A stretch of DNA of 64,000 nucleotides. Source: Pseudomonas jessenii (GTDB lineage: Bacteria; Pseudomonadota; Gammaproteobacteria; Pseudomonadales; Pseudomonadaceae). The notes beneath the pieces were generated by a model. It saw only the letters and a program-made list of their open reading frames with translations, had not been told where the DNA came from and made no database searches. The translations under genes and the position numbers were made by a program. Positions 41,385-50,341 of the stretch are shown here, piece after piece (the stretch's first letter is position 1; each line of letters begins with the position of its first letter). The stretch covers positions 248,001 to 312,000 of the forward strand of contig NZ_NIWT01000006.1 in assembly GCF_002236115.1 (NCBI RefSeq), given 5' to 3'.

Positions 41385-42004
41385 GCGTTATCGCTTGGGT
41401 CGAGGGATCGGGAAAGGCGCTCGAAACGCGCCTCGAGACGTTCAAGATCAAGCTTGATCTGGTCCAGCTCACTGAATCGGGCTTCGGCTTCGCGCTGACC
41501 GACAAGGGTGCGCGATTCTTCGGCCAGGTACTCACCTAGGTTCTGGTTGAGGCTGGCGAACCCTTGCTGATACCAGCGGGCGCGGCTGCGCAGGTGACCG
41601 CCGACCAGTTGCGTGGCCACAGGTCCCAGCCAGCGCGAGAGTTCGTACTCCCAATCCAGTTCCAGGTCCTGGAGGATCGCCGCCAGTTCCAGCAGCACGC
41701 CGCTGTCGCCGTCGAGTTCGACTTCAGGGGCGTGCAGGACCGAGGTCTTGTCCTTGCTCATCGCCAGTTTCAACAGGCTCGAGGCCGGTGCACGCAAGGT
41801 GCAGTCGGCGCCGGTTTCCCACTGGGAGGCGAGCATCAGACCTTCGTCGCTAGGCAGGATGAACAGTTGCAGCACCGGGCTGCGGCAATCGACGGCAATC
41901 ACTTTGCCGGTCAAATGCGCCAGCCGCGGCAGCGCCGTGCTGTCGAGACGCAGCACCCGGTTCAGGCCGAGTTCAACGCTGGCGAGCAGGCCGGCGAGCA
42001 ACAT
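41381..42004 (-). CDS. ubiJ: Ubiquinone biosynthesis accessory factor UbiJ
   Basis: 207 residues. The N-terminal half is an SCP2 sterol-carrier-like domain that binds ubiquinone precursors; the C-terminal half ends in a coiled coil (REAEARFSELDQIKLDLERLEARFERL). It helps hold the soluble Ubi complex together. Lies between ubiE and ubiB with a one-base overlap with ubiE, the standard order. Confidence 0.94.
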   Translation of the reverse strand: MLLAGLLASVELGLNRVLRLDSTALPRLAHLTGKVIAVDCRSPVLQLFILPSDEGLMLASQWETGADCTLRAPASSLLKLAMSKDKTSVLHAPEVELDGDSGVLLELAAILQDLELDWEYELSRWLGPVATQLVGGHLRSRARWYQQGFASLNQNLGEYLAEESRTLVGQREAEARFSELDQIKLDLERLEARFERLSRSLDPSDNA

Positions 42005-42774
42005 CAGGGCTTGATGCCGCGGTGCAGGGCAACGATGCCTGCGGTCATGTTGTGATAGGTCACGCGGTCGAAACCGGCCTCGACCATCATCGACTTCAGG
42101 GTTTCCTGGTTCGGGTGCATGCGGATCGATTCGGCCAGGTAGCGATAGCTTTCCGAGTCGTTGGTGATCAGCTTGCCCATCAGCGGCATGAAGGCGAACG
42201 AGTAAGCATCGTAGGCCTTGGACATCAGTGCGTTGGTCGGCTTGGAGAACTCCAGTACCAACAAGCGGCCGCCCGGCTTGAGCACGCGTAGCATCGAGCG
42301 CAGGGCATCTTCCTTGTGGGTCACGTTGCGCAGGCCGAAGGCGATGGTCACGCAGTCGAAATGGTTGTCCGGGAACGGCAGTTTTTCCGCGTCGGCCTGG
42401 ACGAATTCGACGTTGCCGGCCACACCGAGGTCAAGGAGGCGGTCACGACCGACCTTGAGCATGGATTCGTTGATGTCGGCCAACACGACCTGGCCGGTCG
42501 GGCCTACCAGGTGCGAGAATTTTTTGGTCAGGTCGCCAGTGCCGCCGGCGATGTCGAGCACGCGGTTACCGGCACGAACGCCCGACAGTTCGATCGCGAA
42601 ACGCTTCCACAGACGGTGCATGCCGCCCGACAGAAGGTCGTTCATCAGGTCGTACTTGGCGGCTACCGAGTGGAAAACCTCAGCGACTTTTTCCGCTTTC
42701 TGGCTTTCCGGAACGTTTTTGAAGCCGAAGTGAGTGGTGGGTTCGGCATCGCTGCCTTTGCGCTGATCAGTCAT
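42004..42774 (-). CDS. ubiE: Ubiquinone/menaquinone biosynthesis C-methyltransferase
   Basis: 256 residues from the ATG at 42774 (MTDQRKGSDAEPTTHFGFK), the family start; the frame runs on upstream to 42912 without conservation. S-adenosylmethionine-dependent methylation of the quinone ring. Motifs: FHSVAAKYDLMNDLLSGGMHR near residue 36, glycine-rich VLDIAGGTGDLT near residue 72, and ITNDSESYRYLAESIRMHP near the end. First gene of ubiE-ubiJ-ubiB, divergent from the small PHA-system gene. Confidence 0.97.
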   Translation of the reverse strand: MTDQRKGSDAEPTTHFGFKNVPESQKAEKVAEVFHSVAAKYDLMNDLLSGGMHRLWKRFAIELSGVRAGNRVLDIAGGTGDLTKKFSHLVGPTGQVVLADINESMLKVGRDRLLDLGVAGNVEFVQADAEKLPFPDNHFDCVTIAFGLRNVTHKEDALRSMLRVLKPGGRLLVLEFSKPTNALMSKAYDAYSFAFMPLMGKLITNDSESYRYLAESIRMHPNQETLKSMMVEAGFDRVTYHNMTAGIVALHRGIKP

Positions 42775-42929
42775 ATCGCTGTCACCAAAAGAGAATGCGC
42801 GACATTCTAATCCCCAAGGCATGCTTTGTCTTGGCAAGGCTGAAGGTAAGATGGGCAACCATCGGGACGTTTTGACGCAGCAGTGGTCAAGATGCCTCGG
42901 GAAAGCATCCATAAAGCAGGAGTCATTTG

Positions 42930-43205
42930 ATGGCCCGTATTAGTGTTGAACGTGCCCATGGCCTGGGTAAGGAAGCGGCTCGCGAGAAGGCCGACAAGCT
43001 GGCGCAGAAACTTTCCGATCAGTATGGCCTGGAGCCGCAGTGGTCCGGCGACACCCTCAACCTCAAGCGCTCGGGTGTGAAGGGTGCGGTGCATGTCAGT
43101 GAAGATTCGATCAAGGTCGACGTGGAGCTGGGCCTGATGATGTCGGCCATGGGCGGCATGATCAAAGCGGAAATCGAAAAGGCGCTCGACAAGGCCCTGG
43201 CCTGA
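42930..43205 (+). CDS. Polyhydroxyalkanoic acid system family protein
   Basis: 91 residues from the ATG at 42930 (AGGAG seven bases upstream; an in-frame TTG just precedes it). Basic protein, no signal peptide. The MARISVERAHGLGKEAAREKADKLAQ and VELGLMMSAMGGMIKAEIEKALD segments identify the PHA_gran_rgn family found near pha loci. A role at PHA granules is assumed from its neighbours. It lies 245 bases upstream of phaI with a repeat doublet between. Confidence 0.87.
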   Translation: MARISVERAHGLGKEAAREKADKLAQKLSDQYGLEPQWSGDTLNLKRSGVKGAVHVSEDSIKVDVELGLMMSAMGGMIKAEIEKALDKALA

Positions 43206-43227
43206 TTTCCAGCTGTAATGAGATCCC

Positions 43228-43319
43228 CTGTGGGAGCGAGCTTGCTCGCGATGGCGCAGTGTCAGTCGACATTAATTTTGACTGATGAATCGCTATCGCG
43301 AGCAAGCTCGCTCCCACAG
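43228..43319. repeat. REPIN 11
   Basis: ctgtgggagcgagcttgctc and inverted partner between the PHA-system gene and phaI. Confidence 0.93.
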
Positions 43320-43450
43320 TTTTTTGCGTGGCGCTCTCAAAGGTTTATGTCATTTGTTAGGGTGCCGTTTCTAATTTTTCTCCCTACTTTGTGCCAGAGC
43401 CCGACACTTACCCGGGCAGTTCCTCAAACCTTCTGCGCGTGAGGTGCACC

Positions 43451-43873
43451 ATGGCCAAAGTTATTTTGAAGAAAAAAATCGACCCGTCGACCGGCACGCT
43501 GGGCGACGTCAAATCCTATGCCCGCAAGATCTGGCTGGCAGGCCTGGGTGCCTACGCCAAGGTCGGCCAAGAGGGCAGCGAGTACTTTCAGGAGCTGATC
43601 AAGGCTGGTCAGGTTGTTGAAAAGAAAGGCAAAAAGGTAGTCGCTGAGAAGCTTGAAGCGGCCAATGCCGAGATCGATGAAGCCAAGAGTGAAGTCAGCA
43701 CTTTCAAAGGCAAGGTCGAGGTTCAACTCGACAAGGTCGAGAAGGCGTTCGACACGCGTGTCGCAAGTACCTTGAATCGTATCGGTATTCCGTCTAAACA
43801 TGACGTTGAGACACTCTCTGCTAAGCTCGATGAGCTGACGGCATTGCTCGAACGTGTCGCGCGTAAATCTTAA
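43451..43873 (+). CDS. phaI: Phasin PhaI
   Basis: 140 residues from the ATG at 43451 (GAGGTG upstream). Amphipathic phasin covering PHA granule surfaces. The shared phasin block DVKSYARKIWLAGLGAYAKVG (residues about 18-38, core YARKIWLAGLG) is followed by a long helical, coiled-coil-like region (EKLEAANAEIDEAKSEVSTFKGK) and a C-terminal heptad-like segment ending LTALLERVARKS. Ten bases upstream of phaF, same transcript. Confidence 0.95.
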   Translation: MAKVILKKKIDPSTGTLGDVKSYARKIWLAGLGAYAKVGQEGSEYFQELIKAGQVVEKKGKKVVAEKLEAANAEIDEAKSEVSTFKGKVEVQLDKVEKAFDTRVASTLNRIGIPSKHDVETLSAKLDELTALLERVARKS

Positions 43874-43883
43874 GGAGAACGGG

Positions 43884-44720
43884 ATGGCTGTTAAAAAGAA
43901 AACCGAAAAAGAAGGCAGCTCGTGGATCGGGAAGGTTGAAGATTACTCCCGAAAAATCTGGCTGGCTGGTTTAGGCGTGTACTCGAAGATCGACACTGAC
44001 GGCAGCAAACTCTTCGATGCATTGGTTAAGGACGGCGAGAAAGCCGAGAAGCTCACCAAGAGCGCTGTTGGCAAGACTGTCGACGCCGCCAAGGACTCCG
44101 CTTCTTCGGCCAAGTCGCGCATCAGCGGCGTGAAAGATCGCGCACTGGGCAAGTGGGATGAGCTGGAAGGTGCTTTCGACAAGCGTCTGAACAGCGCCAT
44201 TTCGCGTCTGGGCGTACCGAGCCGCAACGAGGTCAAGGCACTGCACAGCAAGGTCGAAACCCTGACCAAGCAAATCGAAAAACTGACCGGTGCCAAGGTT
44301 GCGCCTGTTGCGGCGAAAACCGCGGCAGCCAAGCCTGCTGCCAAAACCGCAGCCAAGCCACTGGCAAAAGCAGCGGCTAAACCTGCTGCCAAGCCTGCGG
44401 CTAAAACTGCAGCCGCCAAACCGGCCGCAGCCAAACCCGCAGCCAAGCCGGTGGCTGCAAAAGCCGCCGCCAAACCAGCGGCTAAACCGGCCGCCAAGCC
44501 TGCAGCGAAAACTGCAGCGGCCAAACCCGCTGCGGCGAAAAAACCAGCGGTGAAAAAGCCTGCAGTTCCAAAGGCCGTCGCGCCAAAACCAGCAGTGGCA
44601 GCTGCCAAACCGGCAACGCCGGCAGCTCCGGTCAGCGCTTCGAACTCCGCTACCGCACCGACCCCTGCGGTCACCCCGACTGTCGCGCCAGCTCCATCGA
44701 CGCCAACCAGTCAGTCCTGA
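43884..44720 (+). CDS. phaF: Phasin PhaF with histone H1-like tail
   Basis: 278 residues from the ATG at 43884 (AAGGAG upstream). The N-terminal half matches PhaI (YSRKIWLAGLGVYSK), with a leucine-zipper-like stretch to about residue 140; the rest is a run of Ala-Lys-Pro repeats like histone H1, then a Pro/Ser/Thr tail. In P. putida this domain binds DNA and distributes granules between daughter cells. Ends 16 bases before a terminator. Confidence 0.95.
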   Translation: MAVKKKTEKEGSSWIGKVEDYSRKIWLAGLGVYSKIDTDGSKLFDALVKDGEKAEKLTKSAVGKTVDAAKDSASSAKSRISGVKDRALGKWDELEGAFDKRLNSAISRLGVPSRNEVKALHSKVETLTKQIEKLTGAKVAPVAAKTAAAKPAAKTAAKPLAKAAAKPAAKPAAKTAAAKPAAAKPAAKPVAAKAAAKPAAKPAAKPAAKTAAAKPAAAKKPAVKKPAVPKAVAPKPAVAAAKPATPAAPVSASNSATAPTPAVTPTVAPAPSTPTSQS

Positions 44721-44736
44721 TTTTCAGGGCTCAAGA

Positions 44737-44769
44737 AAACGCCCGGCCTGTGTAGGTCGGGCGTTTTTG
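44737..44769 (+). terminator. Terminator of phaIF
   Basis: Stem AAACGCCCGGCC / GGTCGGGCGTTT (one mismatch), six-base loop, then TTTTGTTTG. Confidence 0.88.
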
Positions 44770-44803
44770 TTTGTGTGCGAATCTCTGACCGACACAAGCC
44801 CAA

Positions 44804-44894
44804 TGTGGGAGCGAGCTTGCTCGCGATGAGGCCATCACATTCAACATTGATGTTGGCTGATCCGCCGCCATCGCGAGCAAGCTCGCTCCCACAG
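44804..44894. repeat. REPIN 12
   Basis: tgtgggagcgagcttgctcg and inverted partner between convergent phaF and phaD, spacer 'caacattgatgttg'. Confidence 0.93.
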
Positions 44895-44912
44895 GGTTGG
44901 CGGGTGTCAGGC

Positions 44913-45533
44913 TTACTCGTGGTCTTCCAGGTACTCCATCGCCATCTGTTCGGTCGCGGCCTTCATCGATGGCAGCAGGTGCGGCGCCACCAGCATCATG
45001 ATCTGGTAAACCACCAATCGCACTTCGCCCTGACGATCAAGAATCCGCTGATAGTCCAGTGAAAAAAGCAGCGTCATGGTGATCTGCTCCACCAGTTGCC
45101 CCAGTGCCTGGGTATCGCTGACCAGCAGCCCTTGCGCCTTCAATCGTGCCAGCAGCGACGCCAGTGTGCGCTTGAGTGCATTAAGCAGGTTGCGAATGCC
45201 CTTGGCCAGTTTCGGCAGGCGCCCGGCGAGGTTCGACAGGTCCTGGAACAGGAACCGGTAGTGGGACAGGCGTTCGACGATCAGGTGCAGGAACAGCCAG
45301 TATTCTTCGGGTGCCAGTTCGGCATCGGCCGGTGGATCGAGCAAGGGGGCCAGTTCGCCCTGGAAACGCTCGAACAGCCCGAGAATCAGAGGCTCCTTGC
45401 CGTGGAAGTGGTAGTAGAGGTTGCCCGGGCTGATGCCCATCTCATTGGCAACTTCCATGGTGGAGACATTCGGTTCGCCCTTCTGATTGAACAACTGCAG
45501 GGCACATTCGAGGATCCGGTCGCGGGTTTTCAT
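44913..45533 (-). CDS. phaD: TetR-family regulator PhaD
   Basis: 206 residues. Helix-turn-helix at residues about 5-50 (RILECALQLFNQKGEPNVSTMEVANEMGISPGNLYYHFHGKEPL; core VANEMGISPGNLYYHF), then a helical ligand domain. In P. putida PhaD activates phaC1 and phaI promoters, with a CoA intermediate of fatty-acid oxidation as likely effector. Last gene of phaC1-phaZ-phaC2-phaD, 59 bases after phaC2. Confidence 0.95.
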   Translation of the reverse strand: MKTRDRILECALQLFNQKGEPNVSTMEVANEMGISPGNLYYHFHGKEPLILGLFERFQGELAPLLDPPADAELAPEEYWLFLHLIVERLSHYRFLFQDLSNLAGRLPKLAKGIRNLLNALKRTLASLLARLKAQGLLVSDTQALGQLVEQITMTLLFSLDYQRILDRQGEVRLVVYQIMMLVAPHLLPSMKAATEQMAMEYLEDHE

Positions 45534-45592
45534 CCAGTCTTCTTAATGATCGGGTCTTGCCACGGCCGACAGTGGCCGTGGCTCGTTGAACG

Positions 45593-47275
45593 TCAGCGCA
45601 CGCGCACGTAAGTACCGGGTGCTGCCTCCATCGGTGGATAGTTCTGGTTGCCGAGCGCCATGTGGGTTTCCTTCTGCGCGCCGGAGCGTTCCTGAATCCA
45701 GCCAAGCCATTGGGTCCACCAACTGCCATCGACACGCTTGGCGTCGTAGTACCAGGCCCGTGGGTCGCTGCTGAATTTGCCGTTCTCGACGTAGTTGGCT
45801 TTCGGGTTGCTCGGCGGGTTGAGGATGCTCTGCACATGGCCGCTGTTGGACAGCACGAAGCGCCGCTCGCCACCGAGCAACAGCGTCGAGCGATACACCG
45901 CGTCCCACGGCGTGATGTGATCGTTGATGCCGGCGACGCTGAAGCTGTCGACGGTGACCTTCTGCAAGTCGATCGGCGTGCCACACACTTCCAGGCCGCC
46001 CGGGTGAGTCAGCGGGTTGTGCTTGAAGAAGTCCAGCAGGTCGCCATGCAGGGCGGCCGGCAGGCGCGTGTTGTCGTTGTTCCAGTAGAGAATGTCGAAC
46101 GCCGGTGGCTCCTTGCCCAACAGGTAGTTGTTGACGAAGTAGCTCCAGATCAAATCGTTGGGGCGCATCCAGGCGAAGACCTTGGCCATGTCGCGGCCGT
46201 CCAGTACACCTTTCTGATAGGAGCGGCGTTTGGCGGCTTCCAGAGTCTGTTCGTCGGCGAACAGCGTTGCGGGGCTGTCCATCTGGCTGTCGAGCAGGCT
46301 CACCAGGTAAGTTGCGCTGGACACCCTGCGCAGCTGCCGTTTGGCCTGCAGGTGTCCTTGCAGCGCGGCAATGGTCAGACCGCCGGCGCAAGCGCCCATC
46401 AGGTTGACCTCCCGTGCGCCGGTGATCGCCCGGCAGACATTCATGGCCTCTTCTACGGCTTCCACGTAGGTCGAGAGCCCCCATTCGCGGTGACGCACAT
46501 CCGGGTTGCGCCAACTGATCATGAAGGTTTGCAGGCCGTTTTTCAGCGCGTACTGGACGAAGCTGTTGTGGGGACTCAGGTCGAAAATGTAGTACTTGTT
46601 GATTTGCGGTGGCACCACCAGCAGGGGCTTGGAATACTGCTTTTCGCTCATCGGTTTGTACTGGATCAACTCCAGCAGTTCGTTGCGAAACACCACGGCT
46701 CCGGTGGAGGTGGCGACCGTCTTGCCAACCTCGAATGCTTGCTTGGTGACTTGCCGGGGCAGGCCGTCGTTGTGCAGCAGATCGTCCACCAAATGGCTGA
46801 TGCCACGCACCAGGCTGTTACCGCCGGAATTGAAGAGCTCCTTGACCGCCAGTGGATTGAGCAGGGTGTTGGAGGGTGATACGGCGTCGTTGAGCAAGGT
46901 GAACGCAAAGTGGGCACGGGCGCGGTCGTCCGGGCTCATGTCGCTCTCGTCGATCCAGCTCTTGACCTGTTTCTGCCAGCTAAGATAGGCCTGCAGGCTG
47001 CGCCGATAAAACGGGTTGAGGCTCCATGCCGGATCGGTGAAGCGGGTGTCCTGCGGGTTGGTCGGGTGCAGGGTTTCGCCCAGCAGCACACGACCAAGCT
47101 GGCCGCCGAGTTTGAGGGCATGTCGGGCACTGTGCACCGGATTGCGCAAGCCATGGGCGGCCACACTACGCAGGGTCGATAACAGATCCCGACCGCGCAG
47201 GCCGGTAATCGCACTCTGTGCATTGATGAACGCGGCGGGAGTCGGTAAGGAATCCCTCGCTGGTTTCTCGCGCAT
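45593..47275 (-). CDS. phaC2: Class II polyhydroxyalkanoate synthase 2
   Basis: 560 residues. Polymerises (R)-3-hydroxyacyl-CoA (medium chain) at granule surfaces. The lipase-like box is GACAGG, with the catalytic Cys near residue 296; Asp in VAGINDHITPW and His in LSNSGHVQSILNPPSNPKANY complete the triad. FVNAQSA-like start and WWTQWLGWIQERSGAQK end are typical. Distinguished from PhaC1 by position (after phaZ) and by SNPKANY. Confidence 0.96.
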   Translation of the reverse strand: MREKPARDSLPTPAAFINAQSAITGLRGRDLLSTLRSVAAHGLRNPVHSARHALKLGGQLGRVLLGETLHPTNPQDTRFTDPAWSLNPFYRRSLQAYLSWQKQVKSWIDESDMSPDDRARAHFAFTLLNDAVSPSNTLLNPLAVKELFNSGGNSLVRGISHLVDDLLHNDGLPRQVTKQAFEVGKTVATSTGAVVFRNELLELIQYKPMSEKQYSKPLLVVPPQINKYYIFDLSPHNSFVQYALKNGLQTFMISWRNPDVRHREWGLSTYVEAVEEAMNVCRAITGAREVNLMGACAGGLTIAALQGHLQAKRQLRRVSSATYLVSLLDSQMDSPATLFADEQTLEAAKRRSYQKGVLDGRDMAKVFAWMRPNDLIWSYFVNNYLLGKEPPAFDILYWNNDNTRLPAALHGDLLDFFKHNPLTHPGGLEVCGTPIDLQKVTVDSFSVAGINDHITPWDAVYRSTLLLGGERRFVLSNSGHVQSILNPPSNPKANYVENGKFSSDPRAWYYDAKRVDGSWWTQWLGWIQERSGAQKETHMALGNQNYPPMEAAPGTYVRVR

Positions 47276-47390
47276 GAGTCAACACTCCTTCGTCTTCAGG
47301 CTAAAAACAAACACACCGAACCAGAACACCATAGACGCTGTAACGGGTTGTTGCGCGGCGTGGCGTCCTGCCGGCCGCTGATGCAGCGGT

Positions 47391-48245
47391 TTAGCTGCCC
47401 AATGGCGCCGGACGCGGATGCATCACCGCGCGCTGGCGCTCCTCTTCCAGGAATTTCATGATGATCGGGGCCACCGCTTCGGCCCGGGTAATCAGGAACA
47501 AATGCCCGTCATCGATGATGTGCAACTGGGCGTTGGGGATCCGCCAGGCCAGCAAGCGCATGTTGACCAACGGGATCAGCGGGTCATCGTCGCCGGCCAG
47601 TACCAGGGTCGGCTGGCGGATCTTGTGCAACCAGTGGATGCTGGTCCAGCCGAGGCCGGCGAACAGCTGCCAGTAGTATCCGAGCTTGCCCGCTGAACGC
47701 ACCTTGGCCGCATGGCTCGCGGCCAGCGTCGGGTCGCGACGGAAAGCGCCGCCGTAGATCATCGGCGCAATGCGGATCACGTGGGACGGTTGGATGTAGC
47801 GTCGCGGGCTGGCCATCATCCACAGCACTTTCGGCTTGCCCGGTACCATCACCGCACCCGCCGCCGTTGCCGCCAGCACGAGTTTCTTGCAGCGCTCCGG
47901 ATAGTCGTAGGCGAACTGTTGGGCCAGGGCGCCCCCCCAGGACACGCCGATGACGTTGACCTGCCCGTAGTCGAGATAGTCGAGCATCCGCGCTGTGAGC
48001 TTCGCAAGGCTCGGAAAGCGATACGGCCGGTTTGGTGTCGACGAGCCGCCGACGCCGGGTACGTCGAAGGCGATGACTTCCAGGTCCGGATCCAGTGCAG
48101 CGATGAACGGGAACACCAGCTCCAGGTTGGCGCCGATGCCGTTGAATATCAGCAGGGGCGTCAAGTGAGGCTTGCCGGGGCGTACCGCCGTGCGGAGCGT
48201 CTGGCCATCCAGATCGACGGTACGGAATATGAAGGGTTGCGGCAT
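47391..48245 (-). CDS. phaZ: Intracellular PHA depolymerase
   Basis: 284 residues, alpha/beta hydrolase. Degrades medium-chain PHA in the granule to monomers. Lipase box GVSWGGALAQQ (Ser near 102), acid in LAGDDDPLIP (about 221) and base in DDGHLFLITRAE (about 248). It sits between the two synthase genes so synthesis and mobilisation are transcribed together. 116 bases upstream of phaC2. Confidence 0.96.
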   Translation of the reverse strand: MPQPFIFRTVDLDGQTLRTAVRPGKPHLTPLLIFNGIGANLELVFPFIAALDPDLEVIAFDVPGVGGSSTPNRPYRFPSLAKLTARMLDYLDYGQVNVIGVSWGGALAQQFAYDYPERCKKLVLAATAAGAVMVPGKPKVLWMMASPRRYIQPSHVIRIAPMIYGGAFRRDPTLAASHAAKVRSAGKLGYYWQLFAGLGWTSIHWLHKIRQPTLVLAGDDDPLIPLVNMRLLAWRIPNAQLHIIDDGHLFLITRAEAVAPIIMKFLEEERQRAVMHPRPAPLGS

Positions 48246-48292
48246 GCTTCTGGCCCTGTGTGTCGCTTTCTCAAATTCTTCCCCGATCCCTT

Positions 48293-48383
48293 TGTGGGAG
48301 CGAGCTTGCTCGCGATAGCGGAGTGTCAGTCAGCGCATATGCCAAACCTGCCACCGTCATCGCGAGCAAGCTCGCTCCCACAG
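48293..48383. repeat. REPIN 13
   Basis: gtgggagcgagcttgctcgc and inverted partner inside the pha operon, between phaC1 and phaZ. Confidence 0.93.
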
Positions 48384-48402
48384 GGAAGTCGAGGTGTGTC
48401 AG

Positions 48403-50082
48403 TTACCGCTCATGCACATAGGTGCCTGGCGCGGCTTCACCCGCGGGATAGGCCTTGTTGCCCAATTTCAGCGGAGCTTTTTTCAGGTTGCCCGAACGCT
48501 GTGCCTGCCACGCCTGCCAATGCAGCCACCAGGAGTCGGCGTGCTTGGTCGACTCTTCCTGCCAGTCATCGGCATTGGCGGGCATTTCAGTGCTGGTCAT
48601 GTAGCGCGATTTCGGATTGCCCGGCGGGTTCAGAATGCTCTGGATGTGTCCGCTGCTGGACAGTACGAATTCAACGTTGCCGCCGAACAGTTGCGCCGAC
48701 TTGTAGCAGGAGCGCCACGGGGTAATGTGGTCGCTGGTGCCGGCCAGCGAGAAGATGTCGGCGGTGACCTTCTTCAGATCGATCGGCGTACCGCACACTT
48801 CCAGTGCATCGGCACGGGTCAACGGGTTACTTTTGAACATCTCGATCAGGTCGCCATGGAACGCGGCGGGCAACCGGGTGGTGTCGTTGTTCCAGAACAG
48901 AATGTCGAATACCGGAGGTTCGTTGCCCAACAGGTAGTTGTTGACCCAGTAGTTCCAGATCAGGTCGTTGGGGCGCATCCAGGCGAAGACTTTCGCCATG
49001 TCGCGGCCTTCGAGTACACCGGCCTGGTACGACTGGCGCTTGGCGGCTTCCAGGGTTTGCTCGTCGACGAACAGGGCCACGTCGCTGTCCAGGGTGGTGT
49101 CGAGCACGCTGACCAGCAGGGTCAGGGCGTTGACCTTGTTCTCGCCGATTGCCGCGTAGTGGCCCAGCAGCGCGGTGCAGGTGATGCCGCCGGAGCAGGC
49201 ACCGAGCATGTTCACGTCTTTGCTGCCGGTGATGGCGGTGACCACATCAACCGCTTCCTTGAGCGCTTCGATGTAGGTCGACAGGCCCCACTCGCGCTGC
49301 TCCTTGGTCGGGTTGCGCCAGCTGACGATGAAGGTCTGCATGTTGTTGCGCAGGCAGAATCGCGCCAGGCTCTTTTCCGGGCTCAGGTCGAAAACGTAGA
49401 ACTTGTTGATCTGCGGCGGTACCACCAGCAGTGGGCGTTCATGCACCTGCTCGGTGATCGGCTTGTACTGGATCAGCTCCAGCACGTCGTTGCGAAAGAC
49501 CACCGCGCCCTCGGTCACACCAAGGGTCTTGCCGACCTCGAATGCACCCATGTTGACCTGGCTCGGCATGCCGCCGTTATGCACCAGGTCCTTGGCCAGG
49601 TGCGAGAGGCCGTCGAGCAGGCTCTTGCCACCGGTTTCGAAGAAGCGCTTGACCGCCGCCGGGTTGGCCGCCGTGTTGGTCGGGGCGAAGGCCTCGGTCA
49701 TGAGGTTGATCACGAAGTGCCCGCGGCTGACGTCCTTGGCCGGCAGGTTACTGTCGTCGATCCAGTCGTGGAGTTCCTTGCGCCACGCCAGGTAGGTTTG
49801 CAGATAACGTTTGTAGAGCGGGTTCTGGCTCCAGGCCGGATCCGCGAAGCGACGGTCATCGCTGGTCGGCAGCAGCTCGGATTTGCCGAGCAGCACGTTC
49901 TTGAGTTCAAGGCCGAAATGAGCGACATGCCTGGCGCTGTGTATCGGTTGCTTGATGGCCTGCCTGAGCACCATTCGAGCAGAAGCCAGTAGATCCTTTC
50001 CACGCAGTCCAACGACAGGATTCAGCCCCAAGGTGTTTTCCGAGGCTTGACTCTTCAAGTCATCGTTATTCTTGTTACTCAT
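48403..50082 (-). CDS. phaC1: Class II polyhydroxyalkanoate synthase 1
   Basis: 559 residues, leading gene of the phaC1-phaZ-phaC2-phaD operon. Catalytic Cys in LGACSGGITCTALLGHYA (near 296), Asp in LAGTSDHITPW and His in SSSGHIQSILNPPGNPKS. Same fold and reaction as PhaC2; the N terminus is the typical MSNKNNDDLKSQASENTLGLNPVVGLRGKDLL (start only quoted as MSNKNNDDLK). A sigma54-like promoter and an inverted repeat lie in its 259-base leader. Confidence 0.96.
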   Translation of the reverse strand: MSNKNNDDLKSQASENTLGLNPVVGLRGKDLLASARMVLRQAIKQPIHSARHVAHFGLELKNVLLGKSELLPTSDDRRFADPAWSQNPLYKRYLQTYLAWRKELHDWIDDSNLPAKDVSRGHFVINLMTEAFAPTNTAANPAAVKRFFETGGKSLLDGLSHLAKDLVHNGGMPSQVNMGAFEVGKTLGVTEGAVVFRNDVLELIQYKPITEQVHERPLLVVPPQINKFYVFDLSPEKSLARFCLRNNMQTFIVSWRNPTKEQREWGLSTYIEALKEAVDVVTAITGSKDVNMLGACSGGITCTALLGHYAAIGENKVNALTLLVSVLDTTLDSDVALFVDEQTLEAAKRQSYQAGVLEGRDMAKVFAWMRPNDLIWNYWVNNYLLGNEPPVFDILFWNNDTTRLPAAFHGDLIEMFKSNPLTRADALEVCGTPIDLKKVTADIFSLAGTSDHITPWRSCYKSAQLFGGNVEFVLSSSGHIQSILNPPGNPKSRYMTSTEMPANADDWQEESTKHADSWWLHWQAWQAQRSGNLKKAPLKLGNKAYPAGEAAPGTYVHER

Positions 50083-50121
50083 CTACGACGCTCCATTGTC
50101 CTGAGACGAGTACCGGGTCCT

Positions 50122-50139
50122 GCTGTGTAGTCACACAGC
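50122..50139. promoter_or_regulatory. Inverted repeat in phaC1 leader
   Basis: Perfect 7-base arms GCTGTGT / ACACAGC around AGTC, 40 bases upstream of the phaC1 start. Could be an operator (for example for PhaD) or an RNA hairpin. Confidence 0.45.
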
Positions 50140-50208
50140 CAATGCCAGGTACTACTGCTCGGGGTGACCGTTAATACTGCATCGCTGCTTTTTTAATGCA
50201 GAGAGCAC

Positions 50209-50224
50209 TGCAGGGAACTTGCCA
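50209..50224 (-). promoter_or_regulatory. Sigma54-like promoter of phaC1
   Basis: On the minus strand TGGCAAGTTCCCTGCA: GG and GC ten bases apart, TGGCA and TGCA match the -24/-12 consensus. It would start transcription about 115 bases before phaC1. Putative sigma54 sites upstream of phaC1 have been reported in other pseudomonads. Confidence 0.55.
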
Positions 50225-50341
50225 GTTCCATTGGTTACCCGAGTTTAATTTTTTTCGCAAGCAGGCCAATCGGCGGCCCTGGAGCGGAGCATTCAAACAG
50301 ATGAAATTAGAAAATGCCCTCTAATGAGCAAGAGGCTCGGA

